A stretch of DNA of 64,000 bases, taken from Gordionus sp. m RMFG-2023. Lineage: Eukaryota > Nematomorpha > Gordioida > Chordodea > Parachordodidae. The DNA lies in contig NC_088777.1 in NCBI RefSeq assembly GCF_954871325.1, positions 7,541,366 to 7,605,365 on the forward strand, read 5' to 3'. The position numbers and the translations under genes were made by a program. This document shows positions 1 through 12,600 of this stretch, piece by piece. Positions within the stretch are counted from its first letter, which is position 1. The number at the start of each line of letters is the position of its first letter. The notes under the pieces are model-generated. The model saw only the letters and a list, made by a program, of their open reading frames with translations. It was not told the origin of the DNA and made no database searches.

Positions 1-1090
1 ACTGTTCCACAGGGACATCATAAAAGCAGTCTTGCCGTGTGCTAAGGACTACAAAATGACATATTCTTAGGAATATTAAAACAATTATTCAGTTAGATTC
101 GTTTAACATTAGATTCGAAATTTAAATTTTTTTAAAAAATATATTTGCTAAAACGAAATTAATGAATAATGAATATGGAAATAAATTATAAAAAATATAA
201 AGTTCCACAAGAGTAATGTTGAATACTTAGAAATAATTTTAAAATATTCATCAATAATTTATAATATTTAAATATATCTACAAATAGTACAAATAATTTT
301 AAATAGTTTTGAATATTTCGATCGAATAATAAAACATTAATATTCGAAAGAATAATATTATTTTACATATTCCATTCCAATATAGGATTCGTAAAATATG
401 AATCAAATAATAAATAATAAATAATAATGTAGGTATATAGCGGGACACTGAAGGTACTATCCAAATAACCTGAAAGTCATAACAGGATCTGAATCCATGA
501 GGATTCTGAATATCTCAAGTTTATATAATTTATAAAGAGGAATTTGTAATTGTTTGACCGAAAATGAATTCTAGCATGTATAGATTACCTTTAAATTTAA
601 TTCCGTATACCTGTGAACTACTCTTATTTATATTAATTACTATATGATTTTTATATAAATTAAATACAATACACAAAAGTTCCTGTCAAAATTGTCTGAT
701 TTACTATGTGGCCACTGTATGATGGAATAATTTCCGGTCATATCCGATTTTTCCAATTCAAAAACCAATCGCCTTTACTAAATAATTTTAAATTGCAAGA
801 TTACAGATCCTCATGATTATACTAGAATAATATAATATTGTAATAATAATATTGTCAAGGAATGTAAACATCGACGAAACTATATACTGCACAATCATAA
901 TCATTTAAAATTAAAAGTTTCCTACAAAACAGACATTTATTTTTTTAAATAAAAATTATAACATAAAACTTCCAAAATTAAATATACCAAAAGACAAGCA
1001 ACTATTCTTTACAATGATTCCCTGATTAATATATAAGACAATCATAGGAAAGGTATTTTGGTATGTACCCTGAATATATTTAGTTTCAAA
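1..1090. other. AT-rich intergenic DNA, no gene seen
   Basis: No open frame with recognisable protein similarity on either strand and no clear repeat ends. Short A/T homopolymers dominate. It may be flanking DNA of a gene outside the window. Confidence 0.5.
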
Positions 1091-1102
1091 CATTATAAAC
1101 TA

Positions 1103-1930
1103 AAGAAAAAAAGAAAGGAAAAGGAAAAAAATGGATAGAAAAGTGACAGAAAAATGGAAAGAAGGGAATGAAAAGAAAAAAACAAGGGAAGGATAGGGGG
1201 AAAGGAGATGAAAAATATAAAGGGAAATGTAAAGCGGCACAGCAAAGAAAAAATTGTGAAGGGAAGAAAAAGGGGAAGATGAAAGAAGGAGAAAAGTAAT
1301 AAAAAGGAAGAGGGAATAAAGAAAGGAAAAGAAACAGAGAAAGGAGAAGGAAAATGTAACAAAAAGCAAAAGAAAATGGAAAGTGAAAGAAAAGGGGAAA
1401 GTGAAAGAAAAAGTGAAGATAGAAGAAAAGCGAAAGAAAATGAAAAGAAAAACGTAAAGATAAAAAAAATGAAAGAAAAAAGCAAGGTAATGGAATTGAA
1501 AAAGGGAAAGAATAAAATGAAAAGAGGGGAAAGGGAAAAAAAGGAAATGAGATGAGAAAAAAAGCAAAGGAAACGGGATAATGGATAATGGAAAGTGAAA
1601 GAAAAATGAAAAAAAAGGGAAAGGAAAAAAAGAGGCAATGAAAAGAAAGAGCAAGAAAAGAAAAAGGAAAAGGAAAAAAAAGGGAAAGAAAAAGAAAAAG
1701 ATAAACGAAAAGAGAAAGCAAAAGAAAAATGAAAAAGAAAATAAGATGGGAAAGGAGAAAGGAAAGAAAATCTAGAAAAGAGCAAGGAGAGGAAAAGGTA
1801 AAGAGAAAGAAAATGGAAAGGTAAGGGAAAGAGAAAGAAAAAAGGTAAGGAAAGAGGAAAGAAAAGAAGAGAAAGAAAGAAAAGGGGAAGCAAATGATTA
1901 AGGAAAAGAAAAGGGAAGCGCAAGGGAAGG
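1103..1930 (+). repeat. About 830-bp polypurine tract (GGAAAAG-type)
   Basis: The + strand is almost wholly A and G for about 830 bases, with only scattered T or C. It is built of irregular AAAGGAAA, GAAAGAAA and AAAAGGGAA words with no fixed period. The tract resumes at 2141 after a MITE, so it was once longer. Long homopurine-homopyrimidine runs can form triplex (H-DNA) structures. The open frames on the opposite strand, made only of Phe, Leu, Ser and Pro, are a by-product of composition and not a gene. Confidence 0.9.
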
Positions 1931-2140
1931 TAGGATTGTTAAAAATTCTGATTTGGGTCGATTTTTAAAAACTAACCAATTAAGATTTTAGCCAAAATAA
2001 TATGTAAGACTAAAGAATTTGTGGCAGAAATGTTGGAGCTATATTTTGCCAAATCTCGAGACTTATATAATATTATTTTGTCTAAAAATTAATAGGGTAG
2101 TTTTGTAAATCGACCCAAATCAGCATCTTAATAACCCTAT
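1931..2140. mobile_element. TAGTGTTG-family MITE (copy 1), diverged
   Basis: A palindromic element of about 210 bp. Its left end reads TAGGATTGTTAAAAATTCTG and its right end is the near reverse complement. Internal words shared with the better copies are TTTTAGCCAAAATAAT, ATGTAAGACTAAAG and CCAAATCTCGAG. It interrupts the polypurine tract, which runs on at both sides. No clear target duplication remains, so it is an old insertion. Confidence 0.75.
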
Positions 2141-2221
2141 AAAAATTGAAAGGTAAAGAAAAAGGGGAGAAAAGGAACAGTGAAAGGGAAAAGAATAAAG
2201 GAGGAAATATTAAAGAATAAA
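2141..2221 (+). repeat. Right remnant of the polypurine tract
   Basis: A purine-rich segment of about 80 bp that continues the 1103-1930 tract beyond the MITE. The two halves show the tract predates the insertion. Confidence 0.75.
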
Positions 2222-4310
2222 TAGAACTTATTATTATTTTTATTGAAATATAATCTGTAGAAATAAGTGCTTTTCTATAGTAATAGAGGTGCTAATATTA
2301 ATACCCTTTAGAGAGCATATCCAGTGCATTGGATAAATATCCAGTGCAGTGGTTTAATATATACTGTTTGGAAATTTAAATATTTTATCAATGAAATATA
2401 AATTAATTTAAAATTGATTTGTATATTATCTATAAAATATGGTTTTTTTTACTAAAGAAAAGAATGGAAAATAATTTTATATTTTGTTTATTATAAAATA
2501 TATTCATTATTTATTATATAAAATATTATTTATATTATAGTATACATATCTTGAAATATTAATTTAAAAAAATATATATTATTATTGTATTTACCTTATT
2601 TTATCATCTATACATATATTTTTAACTATATTTAAAAGAGGGCTGATTTAAATAATCCTAAGTAATAATGCGAGGCTAAGAAAATAATCTGTAGCAGGTA
2701 TTTAATAAAAATTTTCATTTATATTAAAAATGAAAATCTTTGTTTTATTAATATAATTTTTCTAATTATTTTTATGAATTACCTAAAAATATTATATGTT
2801 AAATCATCATTAACATTTAATATCACCTTCCAGATAGCATTATTAAATATTTTCATTTTAATAAATACTTCAAAATAACTGGCATCATTATTAATAATTA
2901 ACATAAATATGTGCAGTTTTGTTTTGTTTTAGATTACTTCCTACTATTTATATAACTCTCCGAGTAAAATATTTTATCTATAACAATAGTCTTTCAATGA
3001 TATAAAATGTTTTTAAGATAAATCTAAAATGGAGATAATTATTTTCTATAATATTTAAGAAAAATCATGCCTTTTTATCAAAATCGCATATAATTTAGCA
3101 ACAAATCGCAACATATCCTTTGTAAATGAGGCTTTATATGAATATAAATAACATAACACTATAAATGAGGCTTGATAAAAAGAAAAGTTCTTTTACAAAA
3201 AAATAAATAAATACTTACCAATGACATGAAGTACCAATTACATGACGTCATGAATGATATAGTGAGGACATTGGAAAGTAATAATATAGATTTTGTAGGT
3301 GTTTTTACAACCGTATGCCCTTTCTTAAATTAACACTGTTAGATGATTTTTATGGAAACTTTAAATAGCGGTGCCTGAAGTGGTTGTCACTGCTTTGCTA
3401 AATTGAGGCTAAATGTATCTATCTTGTATGTATTATAATGTGGAATAATATTAATTTTGCCTGATATTGTTTATGGCTGGATTCGAAATTATCGAAGAGT
3501 GGCTCCAAACTCAAAAAATATTAAATATTAGCTCTCTTTAACTTCCTTAATAGTTTTGCGTCATACCCCCCCCCCTTCCCCTTAGCCCAGATAATATAAT
3601 TTCAATATTTTATCCTTCAAAAAACTCTTAATTTGGAACTTTGCAGGTGTTTCTTCCTTTTCAGAAAATGCTAATTCAAGTCCGATTGCTATTACGAGTA
3701 AAAATAAATAAATACTCTAAATTAACTCATTATGTTTTTATATTAATTGTTATCTCTTCCTTTGGAAATATGTGAAATGGAATTTAAAATAAAAATCTAA
3801 TGGTAATATAAGAGCAATTTATTACTCAGTCAGAACCAGCCTATACATGACAGGATATTCACTGGATACAAACCCACCCTTTCAAAAACCTATACCTACA
3901 CCTCTAAAAAATATTTTACTTTATAATTATAGTTCCCTTCATAAATTAACTATAAAAATATTGTGACGTAAAGGATTTATATTTTAGAACATAAATTCAA
4001 TTAAAACTTTCAAATTTACAATAAATGCATTATTATAGTATATTGTTTGACATGAATATGAGTTTCGATAGACTCTAACTCCTTTAAATGGTAGAGAGTT
4101 ACCCAGAAATAGTTTTTGTTAAGTAATGTCTATGATTAATTTACAATCAGCTGATCACTCCATTATTTCGAAATAATGTATTAAACTCATTTAGTTTAAA
4201 GTGCAAATCATCTGTATCAAGGCCACTTGTAAATAGACCTATATGACTCTTCATCTTATTAAGGTAATATATTATAAATTATTATTTAAAATTTATAATT
4301 TTATAATTAG
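2222..4310. other. Intergenic DNA upstream of NIPSNAP-A
   Basis: AT-rich with no protein-like frame. It includes a C10 run near 3566-3575. The promoter of the downstream gene should lie here, but no motif can be supported in such composition. Confidence 0.4.
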
Positions 4311-4436
4311 ATTTTGCCTAAAATATGCCAATTAAACACTAATCAAATAAACAAAATCTACTTTGAGACATCAAAACAATTTATTAAACACAATAATTAT
4401 AATTTAAAGTTATTTTCATCTGCTTTATTTTATAAA

Positions 4437-7400
4437 ATGCCATTTGGAGGTTCAAATGTGAAATCGCCTTTAGATACCAGCTTAGAAAAATTATATGAAA
4501 TGCGTATGTATAAAGTAGAGCCTCAACATATGAAAAAGTTTATTCAAATAACAACTGATAATATGCCTATCAGAGTTAAATACTCAAAACTCCTTGGCTA
4601 TTGGTTTACTGAATTTGGAACATTAAATAGAGTTATTCACCTTTGGGAATATGGTAAAAATATTTAATATATAATCTTATTTTGAGGGAAAACAAACTGT
4701 ACATATCAATAATGGTTTACACATTATCTTTATAATGATTAATCAATGATAGTTTTATTTGAATTTTTAAATCTGAGAAACAATATTTTTGAAATTTAAT
4801 TTTTCTAAACTGGGTCCACATTTTCATTTTAAATTTTAATTATTTTAGAGAAAGAAAATGTGATAAAAAAATAAAATAAAATGAATGTAATAAATTTATT
4901 ATTTGTTTAAAAACAGATTCTTACCAACAAAGGAGTCAGGTGAGGGATTCTTTATCCAAGGATGAACAATGGCTCAAGTTTTTAAATGTCATGAAACCTT
5001 TATTGAAAAAGGAAAAGAACATTTCTCTCAGAAAATTAAGTGATCTAATATGCTATGATACACCTCCAAATCAGCCTGGAAGTTTAAATACTTTTCATTT
5101 TATTTTAATATTTTTATTATGCATTTTCTTTTAAATAGTTGTTTTTTTAATTTTTATCCCTTTATATAGAATAAAATTATAAAAATAAAAACTTGCCACC
5201 ATTATTATTTTTTTATATTCAAAATGAAACTAGGTATAATGGTTAAGTGGGCCCAGGTACCTACACCCTTCCTAAGCCTGGCATTACTCACCCCAAAATT
5301 GTATCCCCTACCCCTTCCTACCAATTCAAAATTAACAGCAAAAAAAGGAAATCAAAACTACACTCTCACCACCTTTTAATTTTATTTAAATGAAAATAGT
5401 GTCTTCATCTAGGTTGGGCAAATTTTCACAAAAATATATTAGACTATAAATAATTATAAAGTGTATTTTAAATATAATTACTAAATGGCCACAAAAAATT
5501 TTGAAAAAAATAAATTTAAATAAAAATACTTAGACAAATTCTTATTAGAAATAGATTTTTTTACTATAGAAAAATTTGCAGCTATATTTATAGTATAATT
5601 ATATCACAGGCACAGGATTTTAACATAATAGATAGAGCAAACATATGAAACAATTTAAAATAATTCTTTACATAGTCTATTATTGATTTTGGAAAATAAA
5701 CTTTCCGCATAACATGATTAAATGACAGGTAGGAAATATTATATGATCTTTTTCAAAAAAATTTATTTCTTCGGTTTCATTTTCTGTATGAACCTTGTTT
5801 ATTTTAATAAAATAGGATTAACCCTAGAGGCTAATACTCACGGTATTGGTAATTCAGTGTATCACTGGATGAAACAGGTAAGATTTCGATTCTTTATTTA
5901 AAACTCGGATCACAAAATCAATATATTAGAAATAAATTGTGAATTTTACAATTTATTATTCAATTTACAAATGTAATGTATAAAAAAAAACTAAAAAAAT
6001 TTTTAGACGTCCATTATAGGTTAAATGTCTTTGTATTGAAAGAACCTCACGAAGCTAATGCCTGTAAATTCAAAGAGTTGGCAGATAGAATTTTCAAGGA
6101 ATTAGCCGATGACAAGATAGATAGTTTTCAACACATAGGGACCTTTATCGCCGACAGCGGAAAAATGAACCAAAGTTAAATTTTACCTTTTTATTATTAT
6201 TGAAAATAGAAGTTCCAACTTTAATTTATAATTTGTATCATCCCTATAGTTATTAATATTCTATCATCTCATTATTATAATATTCTAACTCTACTTATAT
6301 TAATTTTAACAAAAGAGCTATTTTGAAAAATAAAACACATTTTAAAATCGTTTTATATATATATATATAGAACCCCCCTAAGGTTGAGAATTTTGACCCA
6401 AACTTAATTTGGTCAGAAAACAGACCGAACTAAATAAAGTTCTAACTTCGAATATTTTTTTTTAAAAAAGTAGCTAGCTTATTTCCGATAATTTTAAAAC
6501 GGCGAGTTTTAAATTCTGGTTAAGCTCAGTTAAAGTAATAAAAAGAAAAATTTAAGCAAATCCTCTAAAAAAAATGTATCACAAAAAATTTTGTGCAATA
6601 TAAATCATAAGTTTTTATCAATTTTAGGACTACTTTTTAAAGCCCCGGGATTTTTTTAGCCCTATTTTAAAAAATTTAAATCGCGCATTTCTTATTTATT
6701 TAATTGTTGTTTTGTTTCTTTAATTTATAAATAATAAATTCAGCATTGTCTGAAATTCAAGGGTTAGGTACTCTTATACATGGCGGATTACGAATCCCTC
6801 ATAATGCAGGTCCTATTTTAAAAATTAACGCGCTAGAATTACTAGTAAACTCCTACGGCATGTCGTAGGTTGACTATTACAGTGTTATATATTCATATTT
6901 TAAAAATTGTTCAGGAGAGGATTTTTTTTAAAAAAGTATTTCTATATTTTAAAAAGGAGATGACAATGTAATAATTGCAAATTGGTGATTGTTCTCAATC
7001 GTATTTAAATATTTTTATTGTAGATATATAAGAATATAGCAAAGTATTTAAAAAATATGCATTTAGAACACTCTAATACTCAGGCAACGATATTTTAAAG
7101 TACTTGCACAAAAGGGTCCCTATAAAAAAATATTTAATAGGAAGTTCTATGTCCTAATTTCATAGACTTTGCCATGTTCTAGATTCAAACTATGGAGGAA
7201 AAAAATAATATAATTAATATTTCTTTTTTGTAACAAAAATAATATATTTAGTTATACAATACGTGAGATGCTCAAATCTGGATGATGCAGCCTTGCATAA
7301 GAAATTTTGCGAGAATAAAGAATTGCAAAATTTAAGTGAGTTATAATATATTTTTTTTAAAAATATAAAATGAGCCAGCCTATATAAATTGACCTATGGT

Positions 7401-8776
7401 CCAACTCAAGGAAATTATCGTTATAGCAGCTGATTTATATTATTCGTCTATTTATAATCTTATGACTTGTCTGATTTGACAGATTATTAATAAAAAGACA
7501 TGATATAATTTTATTAAAAGCCATTTTTTAATATATCAACCCCTAACTCTAACCTTAATCATATTCAATTCTAATTGCTTAATTTTAAATATATCTCCAA
7601 TTAAAAAATTCCTTCAGATTGATAAAAAAATATTTGAAAACACCTGGATGAAAAAAAAATATTGAAAAAAATTACTTAGCATATATTCGATAAATTTATC
7701 ATCTATAAAATTTTTTTTAAATTATTTGATCAGCATTTTATAAATAATATCCAAGCAGTATTTATGATTTTGTTGCCAAACGAAAACGTATTCAGCGTGC
7801 ATAAAATATTTAAATATTTTTTTACCCATAATTTCAAATCTTTTGTATTTTTATACATAAATCTTTTTTCATGTTTAGCTAAACATTTTTTTAGTCAAAC
7901 CTAGTGTTGTTAAACGGCTCGATTTGAACCTATTTTTAAAAACGGTAAACTCAATATCTTATCTAGAAAAATATTACGCAAGTCTAAAGATTTTGCCCAT
8001 AAATGGCACGAAGATTTAGACATCTATTAGCGAAATCTCTAGGTTTAGGTTATATTTTTCTTTGCTAAAATATTTAGTTAGCCGTTTTTAAAAATCGGCT
8101 CAAAACGAGATTTTAACAACACTAGACGATATCATCATTAGGCTACGTAAAAAATAAGATATTTATTAAAATAATGGTTAGAAAAATAGAATTTATTCAG
8201 TGAAATAAAATCATGTTTTTAGGTCCTATTTTTTTAAAAAAAGTTCTGAAAAGAATATAAAAAGGTCATCTTTTTGTAAAGTAACTATTGATACTCATAA
8301 CTATATGCTAAATTATTTAAACATAAAATGGTTATAAATCATATAAAGAGATTTCTGAAAATCTAAGCGATTAATTTTTAAAACATGTAAGCCCACCTTT
8401 AATTATTTAAGCTTTTAGACTTTATTATGTAAGCCTCAGGATTTGGAAAATAGAGGTCCAAACCTTTCTGCCACCTATGAGTAAAATCTTCAGGCTTACA
8501 TAATATTATTTTGGCTAATTTTCGAATCGGGACGTTTTTAAAAATCGGGCGGGTCGTTTAACAACACTATTTTGGACTCAAACCTTTTCTTTTAGCTGTG
8601 CCAATAATTTAACAGATTATTGAAAAGGCTCTATGACTTTATTTTTTTTAAAAAAATTAGACCCAAAAATTATTAAAATCTTAATATATTTTTTTTTAGG
8701 AAGCGAAATAGAGAAAATAGCGGTGTTGGGAAACAGCCAAATATTGAAGCCTGCTCCATTTTCTCCCTTGAAATAG
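4437..8776 (+). CDS. NIPSNAP: NIPSNAP-family protein, paralogue A (5 exons, 236 aa)
   Basis: Exons are 4437-4653, 4917-5081, 6007-6174, 7252-7335 and 8700-8776; all introns are GT-AG and phase 1, and joining gives 711 nt ending in TAG. NIPSNAP proteins are mitochondria-associated with two ferredoxin-like (alpha-beta barrel dimer) domains and roles in mitophagy signalling and vesicle traffic. The first domain (residues 19 to about 112) has the family pattern LYEMRMYKV, LLGYWFTEFGTLNRV and WEY, then SKDEQW. The second starts at HYRLNVF and ends with the family C-terminus PFSPLK, most like the NIPSNAP3 group. The start is the only in-frame ATG before the domain, and paralogue B has a similar N-terminus (MRLSS against MPFGG). 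The frame stays open back to a possible splice acceptor at 4309-4310, so an upstream exon with a targeting peptide is possible. Introns 263-1364 nt; intron 4 holds two MITEs. Confidence 0.9.
7902..8124. mobile_element. TAGTGTTG-family MITE (copy 2), near full length
   Basis: 223 bp with long inverted ends: TAGTGTTGTTAAACGGCTC at the left and the near reverse complement, ending ACAACACTA, at the right. The core reads CTCAATATCTTATCTAG then ATTTTGCCCATAAATGGC. It lies in the last intron of NIPSNAP-A. No target duplication is visible. Confidence 0.85.
8368..8569. mobile_element. TAGTGTTG-family MITE (copy 3), diverged
   Basis: The right end GTCGTTTAACAACACTA and the core (ATGAGTAAAATCTTCAGGC, CATAATATTATTTTGGCTAA) match the family. 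The left end is decayed. It is also in the last intron of NIPSNAP-A, 240 bp from copy 2. Confidence 0.7.
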
Positions 8777-9602
8777 TGGCAAAATCTTTCGTCTCCTCTT
8801 TACTAGAAATTATATATCGGACAGCAAATATTTTCTCATTAATTACTATGACCCTTTTTTGGGACTCAAAAAATAAAAAATTATATTACTTTATTTAAAT
8901 TTAGACAAAATTATATTTTATTATTTTTTTTAGGGAATTTAGGAAAAGAATTTAGGCAAAATTATATTAATACATATTTCCATTAATCTAGGCAAAAAAA
9001 TATTTTTTTGCTGCCCAAATAAATATAGCAAAAATTTATACTTTTATTTAGAAAAATTTTCGGAAATAATTATACCACAAAAAAAATGTAATTTATGTTT
9101 TGTTTTAAACCAAAATTTAATAAAAACATTTATTAAATTTTAAATAAAATATGTTTTAATAAACATCTGCTAGTAGATATCCATTTGAACTTATCTAACT
9201 TTAGGAGGATAAAATTAGTCTAAAAATAGATATCATTTATTGTTGTTAAATTTTATGATAAAATATCTTTCTTTGAAGTTATGTTGTTAGGTTAATCTTA
9301 ATTATAATATATAACTTTCAAGATTATATATTAGATAATATAAATAAAAATTATAATGATGGCTTCCTTTGCCTTGATTGTATGTTTGAATTTTTTTTAA
9401 ATATAATAAATACATTAACATTGTCTAATTTTAAAAAAAATTATATATAAATAAGTAATTGACTACCCAGTTTATAAAATTTAAAATATCATTATAATAT
9501 AATATTTTTCTAAATGCTAATTGGAGGTTTAAAACCATTTCTATATTAAAAGATCCAAAAATCTTTTTAAATTTTCATCCGACATTTTGTGTTAATTAAC
9601 AT
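8777..9602. other. Intergenic gap between convergent NIPSNAP-A and UCP
   Basis: About 830 bp of AT-rich DNA holding the 3' ends of two genes that face each other. Several AATAAA-like words occur on both strands but cannot be ranked as poly(A) signals in such composition. Confidence 0.5.
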
Positions 9603-12600
9603 TTAATGAACTGATTGCTTCAAATACAGTATTTGGCGTTTTAATTGCTCGTAGCAAACAAACATGACTATGTTCCAAGAAGCAAGTCTCATGAATGATG
9701 GGGTAAATCTTTTAAATAAATTTGGTGTTTAAAAAATAAAAATTTAAGTCAAATATTTGTTAAAAAAAGGATGAGGAAGATTTTTTTTTAAAAAATGTTC
9801 TTTTTTATATTAATAACGAAAAGAACGAAATTTAAATATTAAATTCTAAAAAAGTATCATTTTATTATTCCGTTCCCTTAAAAGGATCGAAGGAACGACC
9901 AATAGTAAAAAGGATTTCTTGTGCTCACTTTTTTTAAAAGGATCGAAGATCCAGACAATTTGCCCAAAATCTAGGATCTCATAAGAATAACGAGCTTTGA
10001 TACTAATAAATAATTTAAAAAAAGCATTATTATTGACTATACCCTTTGTAAAAGGATACGGGGCCCTCTTTGGTTAGCATACGATAGGCGCAGTGTAGGG
10101 AACCTTTGTAGTTGTTAGAAGCAGAATTCATGAATCTGGTTTTCACCACATCGATGGGGGAAGCTGTTAAAAAAAAAATCTTGTCAGTTTATTCGATTTC
10201 ATAAAAAATATATGGGTTTAATAAAAAGTTTTACGATAATATTTATAATGATTAAAATAAAATAAACGTACTATTTATTACCTATGAGCGTGGTTATAAA
10301 GCCGGCCCCGAAAGCAGACAAAAAATGACAAGGAAAATTATCGCTTAGACGAGTATTTCTTAAGATGTATTGTTTGAATATGTCGTACCCTACCAACTCG
10401 CAGGCGTTTATAACGGCATTTCTAGTCATGTTAGGCAGTATTCCTTTTATAATTATTGTGTTAAGTTATAGTGTGTATGGTTTTCATTAAGAAAAAACAA
10501 TAGCGGATGATTGGCATAACATATCCATGTTAATTATGAGAATTTTAAAGAGTTTTAGGTAAATGCATATTAGGGCATGACATGTAGGTAGATTCGTAGA
10601 CCTACCATACGCCCCTCTTGAACGATTTATAAATAGCTTTAAACTTAGAAATGTAAATATCTATGATATATTATGTCTTCAAATTCGTAAAAACGGAGAA
10701 TTTATTATCAAAATAAAAATGGATGAAATTTTAAAATTCTAATCACAGGTTTTTATTATGAATTTTCAATTGTCCATTCAAATGCGGCCTTAAAAGGAAA
10801 TTTTTGGTTTAATAAATACGTGTTGGCGAAAAAATCGTTCTTCGCTCTCATTCGATTTATAAGCAGCCGAATTGATGGTAAAGCAAAATTTTGACATGTA
10901 TCGCGGAGAGTTCGCAAAATTTATTTCCAAATAAGAAAATTAAATAAAATAAGGTTCTTCCGATAAATATGTAGAGTTGTATATCATTTTTTTTTATATT
11001 TTAACTTTGCAAATATTCACATTATAACAAAATAAAGATTAATGAATTCATAATTTGGCCAAAAAAATTCACTAATAATTATATAACATGTGATTCTTTG
11101 TCATACTTAAATCCCCCTTTTTTTAAAATCATCACTGAAAATCCAGCAAAATAAAATCACTATATATAGTAGGTCTAATAGTAAATCTATCATTCCCCAA
11201 AGAAATTTCCGCAATCTTAAAAGCTTGTTATTATACAATGTAACTTGAATTATATTATCTGGAGATGGGGGGGGGGTAAACTTAAAAATGGCCGAAAATA
11301 AAAATATCAACCCATATAAATGGAGTTAGGGTATGAAATCTAATTATATTTTTTAAAAAATCGTCTGTTTTACTATATAAAAAAAGATGATATCATTTTG
11401 ACATCGATTCAACCTAACAATTTCTCTATCTACTACTGATCGAAATTAAGTTATGGCTACCATATTATTCTTAACCCCTACTATTTCTTATGTAATAAAA
11501 TAAAGTTCTATCCCCCTTTGGTCCAACGTTTATTATGGGGTAATATTTGCTTACCAATAGTAATTATAATTTTTATCACATGATAATAAAAAATATTAAC
11601 TTTAAAAAAAATATAAAAAGAAATCCAAAATATTAAGGGCGAATTTATAGTAAGCGCATTATCTTCAAGCAGTGAGTTATTTACAAAATCAAAGCTAATA
11701 GACAGGTATATTTTATAAATATGGAGTGTATTAGAGAAAAAAAATATGTTGCGATGAGATTATAAAAATAATAGCTAAATTATATTACAAGTTTTTATAT
11801 ACAATTTTTAAAAAAAAGCAGAAAATCCATTTTTATCAAATATTTGTTATAAAGCAGAAGATATATTTTTATTAAACATTATCGTTATGAAGAATCAGCT
11901 TTGATTATTTAGATAGCGTTAAATAAATGCAATGCTCGAACATAACGCTTTTGTTATAAATTCAACGTAATGAAGACTAGGAAAAAAGTGAGTTTTGAGA
12001 GTTTTGCCAGTTATGATCAACTAAGATTAAGAGAACTAAATTCTTAATGAGTAAAGAAGATAAATTTTAAAAAAGGAAAGGCCTTTACTAGCTTTTTTTT
12101 TAAATACAAATTAATTACTGTTTTAAATATCAAATTTAATCAATATTCAGATATAGGGCTGATAAAGCAAAGAACACATGTTTTGTTTTCATATTTTATA
12201 AAATATTTTTTGGTTTTGAAATATTCAAAAATTAATTGTTTCGTTATATCAATTCTCTGGTTTTTGTAACCCTACTTAGTCAGATCTTTAAGTTTTACCC
12301 ATTCTAACTTCGTATTTTCCCCTTTTACCTGAACTTTTTCATTATAAATAATAATATCTTAGGTCCATCTCCTTATCCCCCTCCCCATCCAAAACAACTC
12401 TGCCAAACTTATTTTCATTTCACCTTCATTCACTTCACTTTAAACGTTTCCATTCCCCTCTTTGCCTAACATTTATATCCTTATCGATATTTTATTTTAT
12501 TCTATAGGCCATTATACCCCAGACAAGTTGCATACCTCACACATACTTTACCACCCTCACCTTAATCTCCCAAACCTATTACTCTTTCCTTTAAATATTT

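Noticed and set aside
1086-1923. Three overlapping minus-strand open frames of 184-276 codons
   Set aside because: They are translations of a polypyrimidine strand (only Phe, Leu, Ser, Pro and few others) in all three frames; no codon structure.
5815-5876. A 62-nt segment with AG/GT borders between NIPSNAP-A exons 2 and 3, open in one frame
   Set aside because: Including it breaks the frame into exon 3, and paralogue B has no counterpart, whereas skipping it joins the conserved domain exactly.
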